Assembly: GCF_020521235.1 (NCBI RefSeq)
Contig: NZ_BLAY01000005.1
Location: 29,524 to 93,523, forward strand
Source of the DNA: Microseira wollei NIES-4236
GTDB lineage: Bacteria; Cyanobacteriota; Cyanobacteriia; Cyanobacteriales; Aerosakkonemataceae
Length of the DNA stretch: 64,000 bases
Reading direction: 5' to 3'
Under the pieces are notes generated by a model. That model had not been told where the DNA came from and ran no database searches. It saw only the letters and a program-made list of their open reading frames with translations. Made by a program: the position numbers and the translations under genes. The stretch's first letter is position 1. The number at the start of each line of letters is the position of its first letter. Below, one piece after another: positions 1-8,145 of this stretch.

Positions 1-108
1 CCTCCCCCATTCAGTATCCGGGTCACACAAATAACCGCGATCGCCAAGGCTAATCCGACTTGACCGAGGGCACCAGAATCGCTTCCAACTGTAAGCTTGT
101 TCTGACAT
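1..108 (-). CDS. N-terminus of a conserved cyanobacterial protein (truncated by window edge)
   Basis: An open frame of 36 codons reads leftward from ATG at 108 and leaves the window at base 1 without a stop. It begins MSEQAYSWKRFWCPR and continues with ISLGDRGYLCDPDTEWG. I recognise this WKRFWCPR...GYL.DP pattern as the opening of large cyanobacterial multidomain proteins, often followed by a NACHT-type ATPase; that assignment is from memory of the family. The body of the protein lies outside the window, so its function cannot be judged. The start has no strong Shine-Dalgarno sequence. A HIP1 octamer lies inside the frame. Confidence 0.55.
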   Translation of the reverse strand, partial: MSEQAYSWKRFWCPRSSRISLGDRGYLCDPDTEWGR

Positions 109-174
109 TTTAAATAATACGTAGAGCGAACAAAAGCTTGTATTTCTAAGGATAACCCGACCTGGGAGTTACGC

Positions 175-387
175 CTAATTTGGCTCTGTCTCACCAGAAG
201 TTGCTTGCTCAATCCTCCGTTCTAGGGTTTTCTCCCAATCAGGATCGTCCGGGTTGATGGTTATCATGCGCCCTGCTGCTTTTGAACGATCGACATAGAC
301 ATGAAAAGCATTTACGTCTTCTCGGTGAATCAGCACATACCGACGCAGTTCGTCAAGACTCATATTGTTGTAGTTGACTAATGTCAT
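175..387 (-). CDS. DUF6887 family small protein
   Basis: A 70-residue protein with NYNNMSLDELRRYVLIHRED near the N-terminus and a middle segment FHVYVDRSKAAGRMITINP. This is the DUF6887 family, found almost only in cyanobacteria and of unknown function. The start is supported by an AGGAGGT ribosome site just upstream. The second DUF6887 gene in this window (11033-11653) shares the MSxxELRxYxLxHRxD core. The start codon overlaps the stop of an upstream partner remnant (384-479) in an ATGA arrangement, so this was once the second gene of a coupled pair. Family assignment is confident; any toxin-antitoxin-like role is only suggested by the paired layout. Confidence 0.8.
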   Translation of the reverse strand: MTLVNYNNMSLDELRRYVLIHREDVNAFHVYVDRSKAAGRMITINPDDPDWEKTLERRIEQATSGETEPN

Positions 388-479
388 GGCTCGTAACCTC
401 CTGTTGGCTTGATTTCAAAGTCAAGACTATCTCCAGCAAGTACGTCAATAGACCTGTTGCAAAAGTATTCTTCATCCAC
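384..479 (-). pseudogene. 3' remnant of a DUF6888-like partner gene
   Basis: The frame runs from a GTG at 479 to a TGA at 384 that overlaps the DUF6887 start. It encodes about 31 residues including IDVLAGDSLDFEIKPTGGY. This resembles the end of the intact DUF6888 protein at 11637-11867 (VYILAGDELQIIVPQNGQW). Upstream of the GTG the frame runs into stops inside the palindromic repeat at 487-600, so the 5' half of the gene appears to have been replaced by the repeat. Identification rests on one short alignment made by eye. Confidence 0.5.
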
Positions 480-486
480 TCTCTTC

Positions 487-600
487 GGCAGGCGAGACGC
501 CTACCCCACAAGAATTTTTTTTGTTTTGTGGGGTGGGCATCTTGCCCGCCGCCTACCCCACAAGAATTTTTTTTTGTGGGGTGGGCATCTTGCCCGCCCC
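487..600. repeat. Tandem pair of palindromic repeat units
   Basis: Two near-identical units of about 50 bp (about 501-549 and 551-598) each contain CCTACCCCACAAG, a T-rich centre, then GTGGGGTGGGCATCTTGCCC. The CCCCAC and GTGGGG arms can pair, so each unit can form a hairpin. Reading frames across this stretch are low-complexity and are not credible genes. The element sits exactly where the DUF6888-like gene is broken. Confidence 0.75.
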
Positions 601-725
601 AAATACTTTTGCCAGAAGTCAATCAAATCTGAAATCTCACGGCGATCGCTCGCTGTTGCCCGGTAAACGCTAGAATTTGCCCATGTCCAGTACATAATAA
701 TCCTAAAATTCTGTTGAATTGAGCT

Positions 726-1358
726 ATGGCAGAAGCAACCAATCACAATGAAGCGGGTGAAGTAGCACCCAGCACAGTTGAACAGCAAGCTCCCAGCGTC
801 GCTGAAGAACGCGCTCCCAGCACCGACTCCCCGGTGGCGACGGATATTCCCTCTGCAAACGCGCCCGATCCAACAGCATTAAATCCAGAAACAAGTCCGA
901 ATGCGGCAGTTGAGAAAACTGCTGCCAAAAAACCTGCTGGTGATGCAGCTAAACCAGCTGCTGCCAAAAAGGAAAAAGCACCAGCTGTTGAAGATAAACC
1001 CTTCGCCGAGTTTATTCAACAAGACTTCATGCCAGCGTTGAAAGCAAAACTGGCTAAGCAAGGTGTTGAGGATTTAGAACTGACGCTGGCAAAGCAAAAA
1101 ATTCCAGTGATTGGCTATGCCGATGCGCCGGAATGTTCGCAAATTATCGGTCGCTGGAATGATGGTTGGCGTGAATTTCGCGTTTATTTCATCCAAGACA
1201 ATCTTCAAGGGCCACGGGGTTTTTCCTATGCTGAAAATAAAGGAAAGCCTAGTACAATTGAACCTTTCTTGATTGACGAAAGAAAAATAACCCTCGATTT
1301 GCTATTGTTTGGGGTTGTCCAGCGGTTAAATGGTCAAAAGTGGCTGGTGAGAAATTAG
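726..1358 (+). CDS. DUF2996 domain-containing protein
   Basis: A 210-residue protein. Residues 1-90 are a low-complexity Ala/Pro/Lys-rich linker. The conserved DUF2996 domain fills residues 95-210, with the features FAEFIQQDFMPALKAKL, KQKIPVIG, STIEPFLIDERKITLDLL and the C-terminal RLNGQKWLVRN. The family occurs in cyanobacteria and plastid-bearing eukaryotes; its biochemical role is unknown to me. It has no signal peptide or membrane segment, so it is probably soluble. It stands alone, with a strong intrinsic terminator 37 bp downstream. Confidence 0.85.
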   Translation: MAEATNHNEAGEVAPSTVEQQAPSVAEERAPSTDSPVATDIPSANAPDPTALNPETSPNAAVEKTAAKKPAGDAAKPAAAKKEKAPAVEDKPFAEFIQQDFMPALKAKLAKQGVEDLELTLAKQKIPVIGYADAPECSQIIGRWNDGWREFRVYFIQDNLQGPRGFSYAENKGKPSTIEPFLIDERKITLDLLLFGVVQRLNGQKWLVRN

Positions 1359-1394
1359 GGAATAGGCATAATTAAACGCCACATGGATTTCTTT

Positions 1395-1428
1395 AAAAAC
1401 CCGGTTTCTTAAAGAAACCGGGTTTTTT
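1395..1428 (+). terminator. Intrinsic terminator after the DUF2996 gene
   Basis: A near-perfect stem AAAAACCCGGTTTCTT / AAAGAAACCGGGTTTTTT ends in a T-run. It follows the DUF2996 stop. The opposing gene ends at 1474, so the hairpin may serve both strands. The same AACCCGGTTTCTT core recurs in dispersed elements elsewhere in the window. Confidence 0.8.
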
Positions 1429-1473
1429 GAGCGCAATCGAAACAATAAGCAATACCCAAGTTATAGCCGGAAG

Positions 1474-2325
1474 TTACCCCCACGGGGGTAACTTCCCTGT
1501 TACCGTTACTGGTACATACTCATGCAAAAAATCAAGCAGTAAGCTGTTGAAAAATTTTGAATTATCTAGATTGGCCGCGTGCCCCGCCTTGGGAATCACC
1601 TGATATCGGCAATTTGGTTCGCGTGTTGCCCATACTGAGGCAATCTTTTTAATGTTACCTGTCATATCATTATCACCATGCGTTAACAACAGGGGTTGCG
1701 TAATGTGATATCCAGGTTCGTAGTGCAAGACCTTCGTTAACTCAGTCATCACCGCGATAAAATTATGCTTTGATATTTGCTCGAATGCTCGATTCAAATA
1801 CGCTCGAGCCTCAGCACTGATCGCGCTCACCTGAACCATCTGATGCTTCAGTAAATTCCACGGATAGAACTTGAGCAGTGAAATGGCAATTTGAGTCTGC
1901 AACATTTCTAGTTGTGAAAGTTTGAGTGTGTTACAAGTGCAACCCAGCATGACCAATGCCCTAATGGAGTTTGGATAATAGAACACAAGCTCCTGATGAA
2001 TGTTGCCTCCCATTGAGTGTCCAACAAAGGTTGCCTGGGAGCAACCCAACCGCTCAAGCATTGTGAGTAGATCGTTGATCGCATCGCGAATTGTAAACTC
2101 TTTGCCTCTTAGTTGCGATAGCCCATGTCCACGCACGTCCCAAGTCAGCACGCGATATTCTTGAGCAATGAAAGGTACTTGCGCGTCAAACTCGTGGTGA
2201 TCTACTCCGGCTCCGTGCGTAAAAATAATTAAAGGTTTATCTTCTGAACCAGTCAGCCAGTAGTGAAGCAAACAGCCATCCTGCTCAACGATCTGCTCAG
2301 TAGTCACCTGATTAACTCGTTTCAT
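1474..2325 (-). CDS. Alpha/beta fold hydrolase
   Basis: A 283-residue alpha/beta hydrolase. The oxyanion-region motif HGAGVDHHEF, the strand YRVLTWDVRGHGLS, the nucleophile elbow GHSMGG with catalytic Ser, a late acidic strand LLTHGDNDMTG supplying Asp, and KAGHAAN supplying the catalytic His are all visible in the expected order. The length is normal for the family. The substrate cannot be told from sequence; candidates include esters or lactones. An ATG at 2325 is preferred over an upstream GTG at 2340. The upstream region is filled with short heptamer repeats (2395-2480) and the gene appears monocistronic. Confidence 0.8.
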   Translation of the reverse strand: MKRVNQVTTEQIVEQDGCLLHYWLTGSEDKPLIIFTHGAGVDHHEFDAQVPFIAQEYRVLTWDVRGHGLSQLRGKEFTIRDAINDLLTMLERLGCSQATFVGHSMGGNIHQELVFYYPNSIRALVMLGCTCNTLKLSQLEMLQTQIAISLLKFYPWNLLKHQMVQVSAISAEARAYLNRAFEQISKHNFIAVMTELTKVLHYEPGYHITQPLLLTHGDNDMTGNIKKIASVWATREPNCRYQVIPKAGHAANLDNSKFFNSLLLDFLHEYVPVTVTGKLPPWG

Positions 2326-2394
2326 TGCTGCCAAAACCACATTAATGAAAGCTGATATCTAACTGATACTTCTAAAATGCTGCGATTCTTACTA

Positions 2395-2480
2395 TTTGCT
2401 AATTGCTAATTGCTAATTGCTCATGGGAATATTTGACGGCTCTACCATTAGCCATTAGCTATTAGCTATTAGCTATTAGC
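2395..2480. repeat. Two STRR heptamer arrays
   Basis: About four copies of TTGCTAA (2395-2421) are followed by about five copies of TTAGCTA/TTAGCCA (2444-2480). Short tandemly repeated heptamers of this kind are typical of filamentous cyanobacteria. They occupy the space between the hydrolase and TM2 genes together with a HIP1 site near 2560. Confidence 0.85.
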
Positions 2481-2576
2481 GATGATGGGCTATTAGCCGG
2501 ATGTGTCTAAGAGCGATATGCCGACCGCACGCTAAGAGCATCCGCGCCGCGAAGCTTACGCGATCGCACCCCAACC

Positions 2577-3047
2577 TCACAATTCGATAAAGTCATAAAT
2601 TACAACACCAGAAACTGGATCGTTACCGACATCGATATAGCCGCTTTGCACCATTTCCTTTAAAGTCGCTTCCACCTCGGCAAAGCCAACCCCAGTATCC
2701 ATTACTGCTTGAGTGACCGTAATTTTACCACCACGAACCGCCGCCGCTTTGACGAGTTTTACCATCAATTGCTCGCGGGGAGTTTGAACAACAGCCGCTG
2801 CAACGGCGGCTTGAGTTAAAGGAACTCCCGTGGGAGATAAACCCAATTTGGCTCTAGTTTGGGCGTTGTGTTCGTCCACCATGTTGGGAACCAAAACTAA
2901 ATCGATAAATTGCCCAACGCCAAATAAGCCCCAGGTACAAAACCACAGCAGCCCCGTGCCAATCTTTTTGTTATAAAGCCGATGCAGTCCGCCTAAGCCG
3001 AAAAACCAACCCAGCCAGAACAGATAGCTAGTGCCTATATCGTTCAT
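2577..3047 (-). CDS. TM2 domain-containing membrane protein
   Basis: A 156-residue protein. Residues 5-55 form a TM2 domain: two hydrophobic segments with the conserved FGLGGLHRLYNKKIGTGLL pattern and a GVGQFIDLVLVP second helix. Residues 95-156 look like a small winged-helix or helical domain (LMVKLVKAAAVRGGKITVTQAVMDTG followed by LKEMVQSGYIDVG). The protein is likely anchored in the membrane with a cytosolic C-terminal domain. Its role is unknown. Neighbours are unrelated. Confidence 0.8.
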   Translation of the reverse strand: MNDIGTSYLFWLGWFFGLGGLHRLYNKKIGTGLLWFCTWGLFGVGQFIDLVLVPNMVDEHNAQTRAKLGLSPTGVPLTQAAVAAAVVQTPREQLMVKLVKAAAVRGGKITVTQAVMDTGVGFAEVEATLKEMVQSGYIDVGNDPVSGVVIYDFIEL

Positions 3048-3115
3048 CGGTTACTAACGCTAAAGTTATCCAATTTTAATCATAGTAGCTCTTCTTCACA
3101 CCAGCTTCACAAATA

Positions 3116-3216
3116 CAGGAATTACGCAAGGGCTTTCCTAGAAACCGGGTTTCTGCCTAGATCTCTAGTTCCAAAGCCACGATTTTTCACAGAAACCCGG
3201 TTTCTTTGCGTTGCGC
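3116..3216. repeat. Degenerate copy of the ACTTACGCA inverted-repeat element
   Basis: The stretch begins CAGGAATTACGCA and contains GAAACCGGGTTTCTGCC, then CTAGATCTCTAGTTCC, then ACAGAAACCCGGTTTCTTTGCG. It shares the order and wording of the copy at 35210-35313 but lacks a clear right terminus. It lies in the 350-bp gap before acsF; the rest of that gap shows no gene. Confidence 0.6.
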
Positions 3217-3405
3217 GCTTCTTGACAAAAATAATTTACTGTGCTATAAAAAATCATTTACCTGCCTTCTGCCTTGTCATCAACCTTTGCAAGTCTTAAC
3301 AAAATCCGCAACAATTAGTAGCCTAGACCTTGGTAGACTAAAACCCAGCCCCTGAATCGCTGGACACAGGCAAAAACTTAAAAACAGATAAAAGAACAAT
3401 TACCT

Positions 3406-4482
3406 ATGGTAGATTCCCTCAAGAAACCCAGCTTTGAAGAACTAAGGCCCGGAATAAAAGTCCCAGCAAAGGACACCATCCTGACGCCTCGGTTCTACAC
3501 CACCGACTTCGACGAAATGGCGAAAATGGATATTTCGCCCAACGAAGACGAGTTGAGGGCGATTTTAGAAGAGTTCCGCACCGACTACAATCGCAACCAC
3601 TTCGTGCGGGATGCTGAGTTTGAACAATCTTGGGATAGCATCGACGGGGAAACTCGCAAGTTGTTCATCGAGTTCTTGGAACGTTCCTGTACGGCGGAAT
3701 TTTCCGGCTTTTTGCTGTACAAGGAACTGGGACGCCGCATGAAAGATAAAAGCCCAGTTTTGGCAGAATGCTTTAACCTGATGTCGCGGGATGAAGCACG
3801 CCACGCGGGTTTCCTCAACAAGGCGATGTCGGATTTCAATCTGTCCCTAGACTTGGGATTTTTGACCAAAAATAAAAAATACACCTTCTTCAAGCCCAAG
3901 TTTATTTTCTACGCCACCTACCTTTCAGAAAAAATTGGTTACTGGCGCTATATCACAATTTATCGCCATTTGGAAGCCCATCCAGAAGATCGGATTTATC
4001 CGATTTTCCGCTTCTTTGAAAACTGGTGTCAGGATGAAAACCGCCACGGGGACTTCTTTGACGCCATCATGAAGTCGCAACCCCACACGCTGAACGATTG
4101 GAAGGCGAAGCTGTGGAGTCGCTTCTTCCTGCTGTCGGTGTTTGCGACGATGTATCTCAACGATATTCAGCGCAAAGATTTCTACGCCTCGATTGGTTTG
4201 GATGCGCGGGAATATGATATTCACGTGATCGAGAAGACCAACGAAACCGCTGGGCGCGTGTTCCCGGTGATGTTGGATGTGAATAAACCAGAGTTTTATC
4301 AGCGACTGGATGTTTGCGTCAAGAATAACGAAAAGTTGACAGCCATAGTCAACTCCAACACTCCGAAATTCCTGCAATTGTTCCAAAAGCTGCCCTACTA
4401 CATCTCGAATGGTTGGCAGTTACTGCGACTGTACTTGATGAAGCCAATTGATGTAACGCATCTCCAAGGTACAGTCAAATAG
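3406..4482 (+). CDS. acsF: Magnesium-protoporphyrin IX monomethyl ester (oxidative) cyclase, aerobic
   Basis: A 358-residue diiron enzyme that forms the isocyclic E ring of chlorophyll (Mg-protoporphyrin monomethyl ester to divinyl protochlorophyllide) using O2 at the membrane. The opening [20 protein letters not shown] is typical of cyanobacterial AcsF. Metal-ligand candidates are visible: Glu near 98 in [12 protein letters not shown], the pair in DEARH (Glu130, His133), and DENRH (Glu211, His214). The length is that of the family. The gene is followed by a strong terminator and has a long leader of about 350 bp. No second cyclase gene or linked chl/hem genes are in the window. Confidence 0.97.
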   Translation: MVDSLKKPSFEELRPGIKVPAKDTILTPRFYTTDFDEMAKMDISPNEDELRAILEEFRTDYNRNHFVRDAEFEQSWDSIDGETRKLFIEFLERSCTAEFSGFLLYKELGRRMKDKSPVLAECFNLMSRDEARHAGFLNKAMSDFNLSLDLGFLTKNKKYTFFKPKFIFYATYLSEKIGYWRYITIYRHLEAHPEDRIYPIFRFFENWCQDENRHGDFFDAIMKSQPHTLNDWKAKLWSRFFLLSVFATMYLNDIQRKDFYASIGLDAREYDIHVIEKTNETAGRVFPVMLDVNKPEFYQRLDVCVKNNEKLTAIVNSNTPKFLQLFQKLPYYISNGWQLLRLYLMKPIDVTHLQGTVK

Positions 4483-4510
4483 TTTTTCATATGTTGCTCC
4501 TTGATTATCC

Positions 4511-4542
4511 CGGTTCTGCTTTTAGCAGAACCGTTTTTTTTT
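4511..4542 (+). terminator. Intrinsic terminator of acsF
   Basis: The stem CGGTTCTGCT-TTT-AGCAGAACCG is followed directly by a run of nine T residues. It lies 28 bp after the acsF stop. Confidence 0.9.
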
Positions 4543-4591
4543 GCAAAGGATTTTGCCGGGGATGTGACACATGATATATTTGCTACCGTAT

Positions 4592-4708
4592 TACAGCGGA
4601 TTGCAAATGATTGAAGGAAAGCCTTTTGGCGCTTTGTTTGTGTAGCGGGTATTAAATACCCGCTACACAAACAAAGCGCCGTACCACAGGGGGCTGCAAT
4701 CCGCTATA
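4592..4708. repeat. Inverted-repeat element, AGCGGATT family
   Basis: The termini are TACAGCGGATTGCA and TGCAATCCGCTATA. The centre (4629-4680) is a perfect palindrome with arms GCGCTTTGTTTGTGTAGCGG on each side of TATTAAATA. There is no coding potential. Related elements sit at 35461-35636, 40985-41063 and 60530-60646. Its form suggests a MITE or a mobile hairpin. Confidence 0.8.
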
Positions 4709-4779
4709 AGATAATCTATCCCCTCCATTTGGTTCGCTGCTAGCACGCTGCGGGTTTAAACTTATAATTTTAGCTGGCA

Positions 4780-5523
4780 ATGAAATTCAATTACTCGCTT
4801 GTACCGATCGGCATTAGCTTGACACTGGTAACAACTCCTGCTTGGTGTCAAACTCAACCCCAAGCAACTCCCACGCCTGCTGCTGGCGAACAAACTCAGC
4901 CGCAACAAAATCCTACCCCTGCTGCGGGTGACTTAGATTTAAGTCCAGAAATTATTGAAAGCAGTCCGGTTTTGCAGCGGTGGCGACAGCAAGTACCGAA
5001 TGTTTTGCGGGATATTAGAAATGACCCTAGTTTTCGTACCAGATTGCGGTTGGGTTATTCCCAGTTTCCTTCGAGCGATCGCGCTAGTGGTGTAAATTTA
5101 GGTGTGGAAGATTTTTTTCTAGGTCGAACCGGGTTAACCCTAAGTGGAGAATACCAGACTTCGTTTAACGGCGAACGATCGGGGTATGGGGGAGATTTGC
5201 GTTATTATCTGCTGCCTTTAGGTGGCTATATAAATGTTGCCCCTGTGTTGGGTTATCGGCATTTAGAAACCGAAAAATATTCCAGGGGTGGGGTGAATAT
5301 CGGTGCTAGGTTAATGTTGGTATTATCTCGCGGCGGTGCGGCAGATATTTCTTTAACTCAGAGTTGGGTATCCCCAGGAACCGATGAAGAAATTGGTTTG
5401 ACAACGCTTTCTTTTGGTTATGCCATTACGCGCAATGTCCGAGTTGCTACAGATATTCAGCGGCAAAATGCTAGGGAAGATAAAGATAGTCGGGTGGGAA
5501 TTGTTTTCGAGTGGATGCCTTGA
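4780..5523 (+). CDS. Secreted protein, probable outer-membrane beta-barrel
   Basis: A 247-residue protein with an N-terminal signal peptide (residues 1-24, hydrophobic core then PAWCQ) and a Pro/Gln/Thr-rich linker with repeated TPAAGEQTQPQ. From about residue 80 the sequence shows alternating patterns typical of beta-strands (RLRLGYSQFP, LTLSGEYQTSF, LRYYLLPLGGYINVAPVLGYRH, GVNIGARLMLVLS, SFGYAITRNVRVATDIQ). It ends with IVFEWMP, an aromatic-containing last strand as in barrels. The likely location is the outer membrane. The specific family is not recognised. Confidence 0.65.
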   Translation: MKFNYSLVPIGISLTLVTTPAWCQTQPQATPTPAAGEQTQPQQNPTPAAGDLDLSPEIIESSPVLQRWRQQVPNVLRDIRNDPSFRTRLRLGYSQFPSSDRASGVNLGVEDFFLGRTGLTLSGEYQTSFNGERSGYGGDLRYYLLPLGGYINVAPVLGYRHLETEKYSRGGVNIGARLMLVLSRGGAADISLTQSWVSPGTDEEIGLTTLSFGYAITRNVRVATDIQRQNAREDKDSRVGIVFEWMP

Positions 5524-5525
5524 GG

Positions 5526-6191
5526 TTATACAGCGAGGTCTAGAGGCAGCAAATCGCTGATATCTCTCAAATGCTTGCCTTCAACCATAATTCGCAACAT
5601 TTCACCAGCATCCTCTAAATCTGCTTCCCTAACAGATGCCATTAACTCATAAAGAGAAAAATGGTAAACACAGTCTATATCACCTGTGCCAAGCGCAATA
5701 GAAGCAATTCGGCTGGGCAAAGGTTCAGCAGTTACTACAATAATGTGATGCCAAAGTGAGCGACGGGAGTCGCCTGGTCGCTTTTTGTTAAGCAGGCTAA
5801 AGCCTTGACAAGGCAAACCGCCGATCACAACATCCGACAGGGGAATTTTTGGTTTTCTCCCTAGCCAGTCTTCGATATTGGCTAATATCCCATGTCTGCC
5901 AAAATTAGCGGCATAACTTTCTATAGCAGCCTTATCGTTATCTAGGGCAAGGATACTTTGAAATCCACCCCCATATCGTGATATCGTGTCCGGTTGCATC
6001 GGTTGCGTTTGGAGAGCAAAGGGGATGGGGGAGCAAAGGGGATGGGGGAGAAAAAACGCTTTTTCGCACAATCAACTATACACAACTGATCTCTCGCGGA
6101 CATGATATGAGTCGGTGAATCCAAGAGTCAAACCGCCTGCTCCTGAGAATAGGTCAATTAGACGATATTTCTTAGCTAGGCTTCTGTTCAA
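5526..6191 (-). pseudogene. Disrupted C5-cytosine DNA methyltransferase
   Basis: Reading leftward from a TTG near 6191, the frame gives motif I (RLIDLFSGAGGLTLGFTD). After an inserted segment, the same frame resumes at GGGFQSILALDNDKAAIES and reaches motif IV with the catalytic Cys (DVVIGGLPCQGFSLLNKK). The insert (5981-6108) carries an in-frame TGA. After RRSLW the methyltransferase sequence stops abruptly. The last 70 residues (from about EPLPSRIASIALG to LLPLDLAV) match no part of the family that I know, and motifs VI-X and the target-recognition domain are missing. The gene is therefore broken twice and is not expected to methylate DNA. Confidence 0.8.
5981..6108. mobile_element. Small inverted-repeat insertion inside the methyltransferase gene
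   Basis: The segment is bounded by ATATCGTGTCCG at 5981-5992 and its near inverse CGGACATGATAT at 6097-6108. It separates motif I from the following methyltransferase strand in one reading frame. Its interior is GGGGATGGGGGAG-rich with no gene. The same CGGACATGATATAAGTCCTG word ends the larger elements at 13419-13623 and 17188-17433, so this is probably a related non-autonomous element. Confidence 0.6.
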
Positions 6192-6220
6192 TTGATCACC
6201 CCTGCTACTTTGTTGTAGTG

Positions 6221-6715
6221 CTATTGATTAATCAAAGATTTAATGCGATCGCTCACCTCGGCTATCTGTTTCTCATCTAGATGTTCGGCAATATCGTTAT
6301 AAAATACGACCACAGCAACAACCGAACCCGATTCTACAATCGGCACGCCCAAAGCTGCCTTTAACCCGACTTTTTTAGCCAGATGGGATCTGTAGTATAT
6401 TGATGGTTCTAAGGATACGTTTTCAATCGATTCGCTTTGTTGCGTTAACCACACGCGCCCCGGTAACCCAGCACCTGCGCCAAAGGTAAAAGTTTCGGAT
6501 TCTTTGCGGAACTCTGCATATTGCTCATCAGCCATGTAGTAAGCTTGATGGCATTGCAGCATATCGTTTTTTGGCACCCAGATTTCGCCGTATTTCCAGC
6601 CAGCAGATTCGCAGATTTGTTTGAGGATCTGCGTCAATTCGGTTTCTGAATTATCGGTTTTAATTTCCGGCAAGATGGCGTTCCAGGTTTTATGCGATTG
6701 CCTATCATTATACAT
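6221..6715 (-). CDS. GAF domain protein
   Basis: A 164-residue protein made almost entirely of one GAF domain: ELTQILKQICESAGWKYGEIWVP, then FGAGAGLPGRVWLTQQS, KVGLKAALGVPIVESGSVVAVVVFY and a closing helix. GAF domains bind small ligands or chromophores. No bilin-attachment Cys in a CxH-type context is seen, so a bilin-free sensor is likelier. No output domain is attached; it may act with a separate partner. The gene is monocistronic. Confidence 0.8.
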   Translation of the reverse strand: MYNDRQSHKTWNAILPEIKTDNSETELTQILKQICESAGWKYGEIWVPKNDMLQCHQAYYMADEQYAEFRKESETFTFGAGAGLPGRVWLTQQSESIENVSLEPSIYYRSHLAKKVGLKAALGVPIVESGSVVAVVVFYNDIAEHLDEKQIAEVSDRIKSLINQ

Positions 6716-6737
6716 CTATCTTTAGCTATTCCGATAA

Positions 6738-6774
6738 AAATAACCCTCCAGCAAAGTTGCCAGAGGGTTATTTT
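6738..6774 (-). terminator. Terminator after the 6791-7201 gene
   Basis: The inverted repeat AATAACCCTC...GAGGGTTATT brackets a 16-nt loop. It is flanked by A and T runs on both sides, so it could work in either direction. It lies just downstream of the leftward gene that ends at 6791. Confidence 0.7.
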
Positions 6775-6790
6775 CCAATCTTTCTCTTAA

Positions 6791-7201
6791 CTAGCCCACC
6801 AATGTCAAATCTTTGTCAGGCGTAGAAGCAGAAGCTTTTTCTTCCGCCTTTGGGGCGTACAGCACTTCCTCAACCGTGACATCAGAGGCAACTTCTGGAT
6901 GTGCGGTAGTATCAACTACAGCATCAACTACAGCGGCTTTTGCCATACGTGCTTTATAAACTACACCTGCTGCCACAGCGCCAGCAACGGCGGTAATCCC
7001 AACGCCTGCGATCGCCATCTTTTTGGTAAAATCGACTTTGTTGGCAGTTAAGCTGGGGGAATTGCCTTCTGTGGCGGCATTAGCGCCCTTATTCTTGCCG
7101 AACATACACGAATAAGCTTCGGCGGGAGCAACTGAAGCTAACAAAATGCTGCTAACAGCAGCCGTAGAAAGGATTGCTGAAAGGCGTAGATTTAGTTTCA
7201 T
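6791..7201 (-). CDS. Secreted or membrane-anchored hypothetical protein
   Basis: A 136-residue protein beginning with a signal peptide (MKLNLRLSAILSTAAVSSILLASVAPAEAYS, cleavage likely after AEA). A second hydrophobic Gly/Ala segment near residues 63-82 (MAIAGVGITAVAGAVAAGVVY) may anchor it in a membrane. The C-terminal third is acidic. I do not recognise the family. It has its own terminator. Confidence 0.65.
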   Translation of the reverse strand: MKLNLRLSAILSTAAVSSILLASVAPAEAYSCMFGKNKGANAATEGNSPSLTANKVDFTKKMAIAGVGITAVAGAVAAGVVYKARMAKAAVVDAVVDTTAHPEVASDVTVEEVLYAPKAEEKASASTPDKDLTLVG

Positions 7202-7417
7202 TATTGCTAGTTGTTAAGAATGATTACTTTTGTAGCAACAATGTCAAAGGTTTGTCAAGTTAAGCTGGATACAAAAAGAACAAATTTATTTTATTGCTGG
7301 TAGGCAGGGAGTTTTTGACCCTGACAGAATTTATACATAGTTAATGAGAAAATCTGAAGCAGTTTATGAGATTTGGCAATATTAATTGAGTTGCTAAAAG
7401 AACTTAAGGACAAGCTG

Positions 7418-7855
7418 ATGTTGACTTTGACGCAACGCTTACCAGCAAATCCGGATGCAGCAGTTAGCTTTACCCTGTCCCTGACCGCAGAGGAACGCAC
7501 TCGCAGTCGCCATCGCTACCTTGCTCCTGACGGACAAGCAATGTATTTGCGCTTACCGAGAGGAACGGTGCTGCGAGATCGCGATCTGTTACTCTCGGAC
7601 AGCGGTGATATTGTAGTTTGCGTGCAGGCTAAACCAGAACCCGTCCTGACGGTAACCGCTAAAACACCCCTAGCGCTGCTAAAAGCAGCTTATCATCTAG
7701 GGAATCGCCACGTAGCGCTAGAAATTACTACAACTTACTTACGACTGTCTCCAGATCCGGTGTTGAAGACAATGCTCGAACAAATGGATCTGGAGGTAAA
7801 AGAAGAAATATTGCCTTTTCAGCCGGAGGTAGGTGCTTATGGACACCAGCATTAG
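7418..7855 (+). CDS. ureE: Urease accessory protein UreE
   Basis: A 145-residue nickel metallochaperone for urease maturation. It has the N-terminal beta domain ([33 protein letters not shown]) and the metal-binding domain signature [17 protein letters not shown] with the conserved His of the GNRH motif. The C-terminus ends AYGHQH, a short His tail. The ATG at 7418 is preceded by AAGGA, which decides this start over an in-frame upstream codon at 7373. ureF and ureG follow on the same strand but not contiguously; urease structural genes are not in the window. Confidence 0.92.
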   Translation: MLTLTQRLPANPDAAVSFTLSLTAEERTRSRHRYLAPDGQAMYLRLPRGTVLRDRDLLLSDSGDIVVCVQAKPEPVLTVTAKTPLALLKAAYHLGNRHVALEITTTYLRLSPDPVLKTMLEQMDLEVKEEILPFQPEVGAYGHQH

Positions 7856-7874
7856 CGGCATGTGGGATTTTGGA

Positions 7875-8144
7875 TTAGGTTTCTTCTTCGGGCGATCGCT
7901 TCGGGGTTCCCAACTCGTCTGGCAAATCTTCCAGACTGCAATTTAAAGCTCGACAGAGGGCTTTAATTTGAGGAATAGTCAAACTAGGTTGATACTCGCC
8001 ACCCTCCCAAGCTTGAACAGCTCTGGTAGAAACTCCCAGTAACTTTGCTAGTTGCTCTTGGGTTAATTGTACTTTTCTTCTTAACACCTTCAAAGGACTT
8101 TCCGGTGCGTCTACTTCTCGTTTTTTCTTGACCATGTTAACCAT
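7875..8144 (-). CDS. XRE-family helix-turn-helix regulator
   Basis: An 89-residue protein with a single helix-turn-helix at residues 19-73 ([29 protein letters not shown]...[16 protein letters not shown]), of the XRE/Cro type. It lies on the opposite strand between ureE and ureF, and its start codon at 8144 is one base from the ureF start at 8146. The two genes therefore share a tiny divergent start region, and each must be transcribed from signals inside or beyond the other. A regulatory link to urease or to nickel/nitrogen status is inference from position only. Confidence 0.8.
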   Translation of the reverse strand: MVNMVKKKREVDAPESPLKVLRRKVQLTQEQLAKLLGVSTRAVQAWEGGEYQPSLTIPQIKALCRALNCSLEDLPDELGTPKRSPEEET

Positions 8145-8145
8145 A

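Noticed and set aside
353..632. Overlapping frames on both strands through the CCCCACAAG repeats
   Set aside because: The encoded sequences are low-complexity translations of the palindromic units; only the short DUF6888-like tail (384-479) resembles a real protein.
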